Below, one piece after another: positions 33,133-43,954 of a DNA stretch of 64,000 bases (its first letter is position 1; every line of letters begins with the position of its first letter). Made by a program: the position numbers and the translations under genes. The stretch spans positions 3,348,001 through 3,412,000 of the forward strand of contig NC_133302.1 of assembly GCF_005239225.2 (NCBI RefSeq), given 5' to 3'. Source of the stretch: Populus alba (Eukaryota; Streptophyta; Magnoliopsida; Malpighiales; Salicaceae). A model generated the notes under the pieces. That model was not told where the DNA came from, made no database searches, and worked only from the letters and a program-made list of their open reading frames with translations.

Positions 33133-34002
33133 ATTGGCGGAGCCACATAGGGGCATGAGAGGGCAATTACCCCCTTCCAAAATCAGATACAAGAAGGAAA
33201 TTCATTTCTTCATCTCTCTTTTTTGTTTTTAATACAGGGTTTTGCGCCCAAGAATTTTATGTATGGTCTGATATATATATATAGAATGAGATAGCTGATG
33301 GGTTTGAGAAAAGAGTTGGCTTGCTTAACAGTTATATTTTTTTATCCTTGTGCTGTTAGAGACCTCATCTCTTCCTGATAGGTCAGCTAGATATCAAAGC
33401 TCCAAAAATACTATATGCTAATATATATGAATTTTGATGAATTAATAAGTATTTTCTTATGAATTTTCATATGAAAAATGATGATAATAAATTTACTAAT
33501 GAATACAAATAAAGTGCAAGACAACTAAAACAATTAGGGACATAATAAATAAATTAAAAAAATATTTAATATTATGTTTAATCTACTTGTACAAAACAAT
33601 AAGTCAGCAAGAATATCATCAATTTATAACAATTCTTTTAAGCCATGATTTTAGATGTTATGTACCACATGTCAGCATAGAATTGTTGTCAAGAACTTTC
33701 CTAGTCCTTGGAAGATTTAGAAATAGATAAATAAAAGTTTGTTGTATATATTGAGAAGTCTATTTTTAATGAGATTAAAAAATAAAATCATTATTAAGCA
33801 GTTTTAAAATATAAAATCTCAAAGAAAATAATTATAACATAATTTTTTTTCATTTTAAAAGTATTTTTAAATTAATTTTACTTGATTTAAGTTGGTACAT
33901 ATATTTCAGATTAATTTCTATATATATATATATATATATATAATATCAAATATTTATTATTAATTTATCTTTTTATTTAAAAAATCCTAACTCCATCACT
34001 AT
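33133..34002. mobile_element. Probable small non-autonomous element in TNL upstream DNA
   Basis: In the TNL at 36355 the bases 'gtctctcttcacataaactt' are continuous. Here the same context is split at about 33130 and 34003. The extra 870 bp begins TTGGCGGAGCCACATAGGGG and ends CCTAACTCCATCACT, which are imperfect inverted ends (GGCGGAGCCA versus TGATGGAGTTAGG). It has no coding capacity. The class is uncertain. Confidence 0.45.
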
Positions 34003-34098
34003 TCTCACTGTATAAGTGTCCTTCACATAAACTTTTATGGTTATTAATTTTGTACCATATATCTTTCTTCCACTCACAACCATAGCTTTCATGTTACA

Positions 34099-34446
34099 AT
34101 GACATCTTCATCTTCATCCGCGTCTTCATCTTCATGTTCATCTTCAAAACCATGGATTTGTGATGTATTTTTGAGTTTTAGAGGCGAAGACATGCGCAAA
34201 AATTTCACCGGTCATCTCTACTTTGCTTTAAAAGATGCTGGAATCAACACGTTTAGACACGACAATGAGCTTCGAAGAGGAGAAGATATTTCGACGGAAC
34301 TAATACAAGCAATCCAAAAGTCTAGGATTTCAGTCATTGTGTTCTCAAGAAATTATGCAAATTCAAGATGGTGTCTTGAGGAACTAGTGAAGATCATGGA
34401 GTGTAGGAGAAGTTGTAGGCAACTTGTTTTTCCTATATTCTATTAA
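34099..34446 (+). CDS. TIR-only protein from a truncated TNL
   Basis: The 115-residue frame starts with a serine-rich leader, then the TIR domain (DVFLSFRGEDMRKNFTGHLY, DNELRRGEDI, SVIVFSRNYANSRWCLEELV) and ends at FPIFY followed by TAA. In the intact gene the next residues are DVDPSD. Here about 355 bp is deleted, joining 'ttctat' of the exon to 'taaggatgaag' of intron 1, so the stop comes from intron sequence. The last part of the TIR fold is lost, but the glutamate of the conserved WCLEEL stretch, the NADase site in TIR proteins, is present. The upstream region resembles that of the intact gene, so it may be transcribed. It may be a pseudogene or a short TIR protein. Confidence 0.65.
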   Translation: MTSSSSSASSSSCSSSKPWICDVFLSFRGEDMRKNFTGHLYFALKDAGINTFRHDNELRRGEDISTELIQAIQKSRISVIVFSRNYANSRWCLEELVKIMECRRSCRQLVFPIFY

Positions 34447-35484
34447 GGATGAAGATGTTATTATTAAAAAAACTAAAAAAAAGTATAATTTTGGTACAAA
34501 AAAAAGCTACAAATTTTTAAAACAATTTCATTGAAACATTAAAATTGCAAATGGCAATGATACCAAAGGAGTCCTTAACGTGCGATTCTCAGGCGGAAAC
34601 ACGAATTAAACCTTCTGCTTGGGAAATTTCAATTGTGATCTGTGATCATTCACTTAATTAATTAATAACTTGAGATGGGAAGAAAATAATTAATAAACAG
34701 TTTTCTTTTGTAGAAATCACAAAATTATAAGAAGTGTGTTGTCTATTAACCATTTGATGATACTATTACTACCATCCCGTAGCGGCTAAGAGTTAATTAA
34801 TAAAAAAAAAAATGTTTTCGTAGAAATCACTTTATCCTAAGAAGTATGTTTACTATTAACTATTAACCATTTCTTTAAAAAAGTTTAGTTCGGGTCTCAT
34901 ATTTTTATGTTAATAGGTTATCAGTTCTTTCATTGTTAAACAACAAAAACAATTTTAATATCAATTTTATTTTTATTTAAAATTTTTTTTTTTCTATAAA
35001 AGGAGAAAGAAGCTAGTTAGATTACGATGTAGAGAAAGAAAATTATTACTAACACCAATTTTAAAAGGGAAGAACTTATCTTTTTATATTTTTAAAGCAT
35101 AATAAAATAATTAAATTATTCTTTAAAATAAAATTTATTTAAGTAACAACTAGGGGTCTTTTCAAATTTTTATTTTTCACAATATTATAAAATAATCAAA
35201 TTACTTATAAAAAAAATTCTTGAATTGGAGTCTAAGGTTTTTTTTTTTTTTTTTTTGTATTTTTATCATGGTTTTTTAGTTATAATAAAATTTATTATGA
35301 TGTAATTTGATATTTTAATTGATATAAAATATGAATTAAAAACCAAAAGAATATATTCGGTCCTTTCTGTTTTAAGGGTTAATAAATTTTCATAAATATT
35401 TTAATTTTTTATTCAAAATATAGATAGGAAAAAAATAATCCTAAGTATACCCTTTGTAGTGCAATCTAAGAGAGTTCGTGAACT

Positions 35485-35528
<44 letters not shown>

Positions 35529-36300
35529 GAGGGGCTATTTTTCCAACATCCAAGCATTGGGAAAATAACCCACAAACTAAATATTCCTAATTTAATTATA
35601 TACAAAAATAAAAATTAAATTAAAGATATTTTGTCTTTTTAGTTGACTCTCAAGACTTGAATTATTGATTGTTGTCAGGTTAGCTAAATTGCATAGAGTT
35701 TGTCAATTATCGGCAAATGCGTTGAAAGCCACCAGTGGAATGCGCTTCTCAACTAATGATCACACCAGTGAAATTAATGATGTACGTCTGTCACTATTAT
35801 TAAATCAAAACTACCTCGTTTCACTAATTAGTAATTATCAATATTATTAAACCGAGCTAACATTCAAGAATTAATATAGCTTGATTAAATTGAATTGAAA
35901 TTATTTTATTTTTTAAAATTAAAATAATATGATTTTAATTTTAATTTTTAAATTAAAATAGATTTTGATTAGATTAAGTAGATTAAACTAGGTTAATTTT
36001 AGGGTTTTTTTTTTTTTTTTTAATATAAGACATTGGTTAGTGTACAGGTTGATAGAGTTTTAAATAAAATGAAATATAATAATAATTTTATAAATAATTA
36101 ATTTGATTTCTTTATAGAATTTAAAGTGAGGATATAAAATGTTTAAAATTTATGAACTTTATATTTTTTTTTAAACTAAATTATAGCTAGAAATGTCTGG
36201 TTTATTTTTAATTTTTTTAATAAATATATCAAAGTACGAAAAAGATATTACTCCGATTGCGGAAGACGCCGTCTCTCTTCACATAAACTTTTATGGTCAT
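34447..36300. other. Intron remnant, repeats and TNL upstream copy 3
   Basis: 34447-34580 matches intron 1 of the intact TNL (37056-37215). A segment of about 75 bp is repeated at 34700-34765 and 34810-34875 ('gtagaaatcac', 'aagaagt', 'ctattaaccattt'). A (TA)n run lies at 35490-35525. Near 35450-35490 the 'agtgcaatctaagagagtt' block occurs inverted relative to 4865 and 30360. From 35680 the third copy of the upstream module leads to the intact TNL. Confidence 0.6.
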
Positions 36301-36354
36301 TAATTGTGTACCATAGATCTTTCTTTCACTCACCACCATAGCTTTCATGTAACA

Positions 36355-39300
36355 ATGACATCTTCATTTTCATCTTCGTCTTCATCTTCGTCTTCATCTT
36401 CATCTTCAAAACCGTGGATTTATGACGTGTTTTTGAGTTTTAGAGGCGAGGACACGCGCAAAAATTTCACCGATCATCTCTACTTCGCCTTAAAAGATGC
36501 TGGAATCAACACATTTAGAGACGACAATGAGCTTCGAAGGGGTGAAGATATTTCGACGGAGCTATTACAAGCGATCCAAAAGTCTAGGATTTCAGTCATT
36601 GTGTTCTCTAGAAATTATGCAAATTCAAGATGGTGTCTTGAGGAACTAGTGAAGATCATGGAGTGTAGGAGAAGCTGTAGGCAACTTGTTTTTCCTATAT
36701 TCTATGATGTTGATCCATCTGATGTGAGGAAACAAACTGGAAGTTTTGCAAAGGCCTTTGCTGGACATGAAAAAAGGTTTGTGCTCCAGACAGAAAAGGG
36801 CAAGGTGGCGACATGGAGGATGGCTTTGACTGAAGCTGCAAATTTGTCTGGATGGGATTTGAGGAATGTTGCGGATGGGTAAGCACTTGACTTAATTATT
36901 TAAAATAACCATCCTTACTAATTTAATGGACTTTATAATTTGAATTAATAGTAATTCTTATGTTATCAATGATATGATCTAAGTGATAAAATTCTCGAAT
37001 TTGAACCATTTAAATTGTTTTTTTTTTTATTATCCGAAATCGTACGATAAAGCTATTAAGGATGAAGATGTTATTATTAAAAAAACTAAAAAAAAGTATA
37101 ATTTTGGTAGAAGAACTAACAACTTGCATGTACAAAAATGCTATAAATTTTTAAAAAAATTTCTATGAAACAAAAAAAATTGCAAATGGCAATGATACCA
37201 AAGGAGTCCTTAACGTGCTATCCAATTTATTTTTAAAAAGATTTCAATAAATAAATAATTTTAATAATTTAGGTAATGATATATACTGAGAAGAAGTACA
37301 TTATCAGTAGATAATCCAGGGTTGAGGAACTAAATGGTGATCCAAGGAATATGAAATGTTTTGGTTGGGGCTGGATTTTCTTCAGGAAAACTACAAATTA
37401 TAAAATATTTTGGATTGCGCTTTACATAATACATTCTAATTGGCTGTTTTATGCTTAAAGTCTCACTATTTTGTTGACAATTATTTGCAGGCATTTTGAT
37501 GGGTAAGCACTTGACTTAGTTATTTAAATTAATAGTAATTTTTTTGTTTTCAATGATATGATGTAAGTGATAAAATTCTCAAATTCAAACCTTTTCTTTA
37601 TAATAATAATAATAAGTTTCGAACCATTTAAAATATTATTGAAATTACTGAAATTTTCACTATTTTGTTTGTATAATTATGCTTGACTTATTCACTATAA
37701 TTTGCTGACAATTATTTGCAGGCATGAAGCAAAATTTATAAAGAAAATTGTTGGGGAGATTTCCAGGGAACTGAACAGCACATACTTGTTCGTAGCCTTC
37801 TATCCAGTTGGGATAAATCCTCGTGTGCAACAATTGAACTTTTTGTTAAATGCTGGATCAAGCGAGGTCTGCATTGTAGGAATATATGGAATGGGAGGCA
37901 TAGGGAAAACAACCATTGCCAAGGCCATGTATAATGAGTTGTTTCGTAGTTTTGATGGGAAATGTTTTCTTGCCAATGTCAGAGAGATTTCACAGAAACC
38001 AAATGGTCTTGTCAAACTGCAAGAACAACTTCTGTTTGATATACTGAAGACAGACAAGATTAAGATTGGCAATGTTGACAGAGGAATGAATATGATAAAG
38101 GAAAGACTTCACAGTAGAAGAGTTCTTCTCATACTCGATGATGTAGATAAATTAGATCAGTTACAAGCGATAGCCGGGAGTCGAGATTGGTTTGGTTCAG
38201 GAAGCAGAATCATTGTAACAACAAGAGATGAGCATGTTCTAAAAGTTCTTGGAGCTGATCGAGTATACATGGCCAGAGAAATGAATGACATTGAAGCTCT
38301 GGAGCTCTTTAGCTGGCATGCCTTTCGAACAAGCCATCCCGTCGAAGATTATAAGGAGTTGTCAGAACAAATTGTTGACTACTGTGGAAGATTGCCACTA
38401 GCACTTGAAGTAATAGGCTCTTTTCTTTTTGGTAGAAGTATAGTTGAATGGAAAAACGCATTGGAAAAACTGAGAAGAATTCCTGATGATCAAATTCAGA
38501 AAAAGCTCCAAATAAGTTTTGATGGCCTGAATGATGACACACAGAAAGATATATTCCTCGATATATCCTGTTACTTTATTGGGATGGACAAGGAATATGT
38601 GTTACCAATATTAAATGGTTGTGATTTTTTCGCAGACATTGGATTTAGTGTCCTCACTCAGAGGTGCCTCGTATCTGTTAATGAAAAGAACAAGCTAATA
38701 ATGCATGATTTGCTTAGAGATATGGGGAGAGAAATTGTTCGTGTGCAATCACCGAACAATCCAGGAAGGCGGAGTAGATTATGGATTCGTGAGGAAGTTG
38801 CTGACATATTGAGAAGAAACATGGTGAATGCTTTCAAACTTATCATCGTATAAATTCATGTTTTGAAAAATATCTGATCCTTTCCTCTTGACGTGGTTTA
38901 TTGACAGGGAACTGAAGCAATCCAAGGGATGGCCATAAACTTGCTGAGAGTGAATGACATGAAAGTTGATGTAAATGTGTTTTGCAATCTGCAAAACCTA
39001 AGGCTGCTCCAGCTCAATCATGTAAAGCTTGGTGGAGGCTGTGAATATCTTTTGAGAAAATTAACCTGGCTCTGCTGGCATGGATTTCCACTCTCGTTCA
39101 TACCTGATGGCCTCTATGGGGAAAACCTTGTTGCTATAGATATGCGACACAGCAACCTAAGACAGGTTAAGAATTCTAAGGTATGCTAAGACTATCAAAT
39201 ATTTATCTAAGCTTTAGTATGCTATCAAACAATAACAATTTCTTTCTAACTCCCGAATCGTGCTTCTTTTCCTCAGTTCCTTTTGAAGTTGAAGTTTCTT

Positions 39301-40813
39301 AATCTCAGTCATTCTCATTACCTATCTCGGACTCCCGACTTTTCCAGACTTCCACATCTGGAGAAGTTAAAACTCAAAGACTGCAGAAGTTTGGTTGAAG
39401 TTCATAATTCTATTGGATACCTTGATAGACTTGTTTTGGTAAATTTCAAAGATTGCAAGCAACTTAGGAGGCTCCCGAGCAGCTTCTGGAAGTCGAAGTC
39501 TATCGAGATTCTTTACCTCTCAGGCTGCTCAAAATTTGATGAATTGCCTGAGGACTTGGGAGATTTGGAATCCTTGACAATTCTCCATGCAGATGACACT
39601 GCCATAAGACAGGTACCAAGTACCATAGTAAAACTGAAGAACCTCAAAGATTTATCACTTTGTGGCTGTAAAAGCTCAACCTCTGCAACATTTCCTTCAC
39701 GTTTGATGTCATGGTTTCTGCCAAGAAAAAGTCCCAATCCAACCAACCTGCTGCCACCTTCTTTTCATGGCTTAAACAGACTCACATCATTATTGCTCAG
39801 TGATTGCAATCTATCTGATGATGCGCTTCCTAGTGATCTTGGGAGCTTACCCTCACTAACCAATCTGGAATTGGACCGTAACAGTTTTCAAAGTCTACCA
39901 GCTGGCTTGAGCAGTCTTTTGAGGCTTACCAGTCTAAGATTGGACGATAACACCAGGCTACAAACAATTCCAGATTTACCTAGAAATTTGGATGTCTTGC
40001 ACGCTTTGAACTGCACATCATTGGAAAGGTTGCCAAATATAACAGTAGCTTCACGTATGCGTTTACTGTACATTGCTAATTGCCCCAAACTGATTGAGGC
40101 TCCAGGATTGGATAAATCAACGTCCATTACAGACATTGACATGGAAGGTTGCTTCAGTATCTCAAATACTTTAAAAAATAGCATGCACAAGGTATTCTTA
40201 TCTGTCTATCTTTACTTCTTAAGCATTTTTTTTTGGATGTTGTTGTTTAACATGTAAAATAAAAATGGTACTCTTTGTGCAGGGATGTTTTTCTGGTATG
40301 GTACTTCCTGGAAATGAGATTCCTGCCTTGTTCAACTATAAGAATGAGGGTGCTTCAATATTGTTTAAACTACCAAAATTCGACGGCAGGAACTTGAAGG
40401 GCATGAATGTGTGCATTGTTTGCTCATCTCATTTAGAGAAAAAAGAAACTAAACGTATTACAATCAAATTGACTAATCATACCAAGGGTTTTACCAAGGA
40501 TTGGCGGAAAGTAACAGTTAACTTAGTAAAATCCTGTGAAGATCACCTCTGGCAGGGCCATATATCAAATAAGAGTTTCCAACTTGATAGTGAGGATGAA
40601 GTGGAACTCATTGTAGACTGTAGAAATACAATGACTGTGAAGAAGACTGGAGTATACCTAGTATATGAGCAAGATCAGGCAAAGCTTAAAGCTAAGAGAG
40701 GTCTTGATAGTGATGACGAGGCAGGATCAAGCTTTGATAACCTAGTTCTAGCAAAAAGATTGAGAATTGAGACTAGTCCGCAGATCATTGAGGAAAACAT
40801 GGATGTGGCATAG
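36355..40813 (+). CDS. TIR-NBS-LRR disease-resistance protein (TNL), apparently intact
   Basis: Five exons, 36355-36878, 37722-38823, 38908-39180, 39277-40191 and 40283-40813, give 1114 codons in one frame with GT-AG introns at the usual TNL positions. After a serine-rich leader come TIR (about 20-175; DVFLSFRGEDTRKNFTDHLY) and NB-ARC: P-loop GMGGIGKTTIAK near 230, kinase-2 RVLLILDDVDKLDQLQ, RNBS-B GSRIIVTTRD, GLPL as GRLPLALEVIG, and MHD in IMHDLLRDMG near 501. Leucine-rich repeats follow (about 545-900; LEKLKLKDCRSL, RRLPSSF, LESLTILHADDTAIRQVP). A post-LRR C-JID-like domain (GMVLPGNEIPALFNYKNEG) and a charged tail with KRLRIE complete it. TNLs act as intracellular receptors of pathogen effectors. 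It is the only full copy here. Confidence 0.93.
37491..37502 (+). other. Candidate 12-base microexon in TNL intron 1
   Basis: GCATTTTGATGG is preceded by TTATTTGCAG and followed by GTAAGCAC, copies of the real acceptor and donor of this intron. Inclusion would add HFDG in frame between exons 1 and 2. It looks like the scar of a small duplication of the intron ends. Confidence 0.4.
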
Positions 40814-43800
40814 CTTCAGCCTTCAGGTTTTGGCGTTTTCATTGCTGTCTTTGATGAAGCTTTTGTCCAATTTAATGATCTATACATTATGCCTGTGTAT
40901 TAAAGGCCGGTTTTTGTGACGCAGGAGATTCTAGAAGTGTTGAGCTACCAAATATGGAGTTGAAGGTGTTGGACTACTTTTAACGGGTACATTGGAAACA
41001 GTAGTCCAAGTGTTGAGCTACCAAAATTTATATTTTGGTAAAATTTTCAACCCTATTTTGAACATCCAGTGTTTAATTTAAAATTTTATCTTCAATTATG
41101 AGACTTATAGAACATCTAGGGTTTTCTCTCAAGTCGTTTAATTCACTTTTATAATAATTTTGTTATTTTTGTCACGTTATGGAACTAGCTAGTAGTAGAA
41201 GAGTTGCTTTTTTACGTACATGATGCTCCTTTTTGCGACCATAAACAATGAAGAATTTCTTGGTGATCTCTGATATTCTTTGCGTTATATGCATGATGGT
41301 CTATAGTTTATCATTTTTGAGTAGTGAATCTTCTATCAAGTTTGGCTCACAGTGAAAAAAGAAAAAAGGAATGCTACATATTCGAAGAAAAGAAGTTCTG
41401 CACCAAATACTTTATCAAAAAATATTTAATTTATCAACACACATCATATATTTCCATGGATTCTACTGAATTTATTTTTTATTTAATTTTGGTACAAAAA
41501 CTATAATTTATAATTTTTTAAAATTTATTTGTTTAGACTGCAGCCATAAAAACTAGTATAATATTAAACACACACTAATATGATGATCTAATATATGATG
41601 ATTTGATCATGTAACGTGTCAATTACCAGTCTAAAGATATTTTTATTTTTATATTTTAACTTATTTATATTTGTGGTTCAACTTGATTTTTAAATCTCTT
41701 TTCAACTAAAAATATTAAATTGATATTTTTTATATGTTTTTTAATGATTTTGATGTAATAATATAAAAAATAAAAAAATATTCTTATTTTTTATGTATTT
41801 TTAATTAAAAAATATTTTATAAAAATATTTTGCATCGCATTAGGAAATTTTATAAGCCAAAAATAAAAATAAAAAAAATCTTATGGTGATTTTACAAAAT
41901 TTTTGAGGACAGAAATTTTATAATGAACCCAGAATCATGAAACTTGTAATATAAAACTCTCTTATGTTTCTCTCTTCCCACAAAACATTAAATTCTCCAA
42001 ATTAATTAATCAAATAAATTATCAAAAAGTCAATGTTCTGTGATTTATCCACGTAGAAAACCGAAAGTAGTGGTATAAACTATAAATTTAAAAATGAAGC
42101 ACCAAATGATCATTTATGCTTTATAAAAAATAAAAAATGAAGACCAATCATGTTGATATGCGGACACGAAATGTCCTTTTAACAGCTAAAGTTAAGCCAT
42201 TACATGTGCATCATATTGTTAAAGCAAGACATCACTCAGATGGATAAATTAATACCTATGAAGTGTGCATTGAATGTTAAATGCATAGTTTTTAGACCAG
42301 TTCGGGTTTCGAGTTTTGACCGGGTTATTCAAGTCAATTTTTTAAAAAAATAATTAAAATGACATCATTTTAATTTTAAAAAAAAAACAAAAGTTAACAG
42401 GTTGCAACCCGGGTTTTTGACCGGGTTACATGTCTTTTATTTTTTTTATTTTTTTCTTCAACCCGATCCAGTTCCAACCTCGGGTTAGCCGGGTCCTAGT
42501 TTTAAAATTATAGTTTAAAGAGATAAAAGATAAAATATAAATGTAAATTCATTTCTGAAACATTCGGAATAATTATACAATGAGTTTTTATTTTTTATTT
42601 TTGAAAAAATATAGATAAAACATGTATTTGAAAATAATATGATTCAATATTTTAAAAAATTTAATTTCATCACGGGACAGACCAATCATGTTGACATGGG
42701 GACACAAAATGTCCATTTAACAAATAAAGTTAAAGTTAAACCCTTACATGTGCATCACATTGTTAAAGCAAAGACATCCGGAGGATAGATAGATTCTTCC
42801 TCTGACAAAAGTGTGCACTAAGTGGGCTTCTTGTCTCCGTATAAAGGAGCATGAGTAAAATGTTGTCCAGTCCCTGCTTTGTATACAAGATTATAACTTA
42901 ATCCTTCATGTATTAAAAATTGTAACATTTCTCAGTTTTTTAATTTCCTGCAATAATTGCAAGCACAACGTTTGACAATTTAAATTATTGAAGAGGAACT
43001 TTGAGAGTGGGACTTTAAGGAGAAATCAGCACTTATAAAAATCCAACTTCATCAACAATCAAAGACTAATTAAGTTACTTTTATATAAAAAAAAATAAAA
43101 AAATATATAGTTATTAAACTCGGTTTGGTCCAGTAAATTAACCTAAAAAAACAATATATTGAAAGCTTATCTTGGATCAGGTTTTGATATGAACCGATTT
43201 TAACATTAATTTGATCAAATTCAAGTAATTTAATAGGTTAATCCGTGACTAATTGACTTGGTTAAATTCAGTATAAATCTGATCAAATTAAAGCCAAAAC
43301 TAAAAAAAATAAAATTACATAATTTAAATTGTAAAAAAATATTGATTTAGATTACTTCGGTTACCTCCAGATTGAGTCTTAATTGGGTAGAGGCCACAAG
43401 CCATGTATAACAACTATGATGAAAAGAAACTAAGTTAGTTATTCTAAATACGAAGGACTAAGTTAAAACTGTGTTTAAAAGCCAGGGATCAAGTAAATAA
43501 GTTACTCAATAAAGCATGGTTACCTTCAGGCTGGAAGCTTCTCTAAAAACACATACTTGTAGTCTTCTCATGGATATGCATGCCATTGCCACTATGGGCT
43601 AAACCAAAAAGCATCTCATGTGGTCTGGATATCTTAGAAGCAACAACACCTGCAAAAAAGTGTTCGTCATTATCTTTAATGCAATCCAATTGCAAGAAAA
43701 AGCAAAGCAAAGTTCAATTAGTGGGATTCTCATTCTCATCCTCCACCAATAATACCACTAGTCCCTCTCATATTCTATGCTATTGGCCTTTCAAAGAATC

Positions 43801-43954
43801 CCTTTCTAGCATATCAAAATGCTTTGTGGGTCCACTGCATTAATCATAATTTATTCCTTATGATAATCATAATAATGACAGTGTTCAGCTTCCTCATTTT
43901 CTTCTTCTTGTGCCACCACCTTTTTTTATTCATTCATCGTTTGCTGCATTTGTC
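40814..43954. other. 3' flank of TNL and intergenic repeats
   Basis: 40825-40940 is the TNL 3' UTR also found at 29480. A block of about 95 bp ('agaccaatcatgttgata' ... 'gttaaagcaagacatc') at 42142-42235 recurs at 42679-42775. Between the two is a MITE-like segment rich in 'gaccgggtta' (about 42290-42510). From about 43500 the DNA is probably promoter and 5' UTR of the receptor kinase, with a pyrimidine-rich leader before 43955. Confidence 0.5.
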
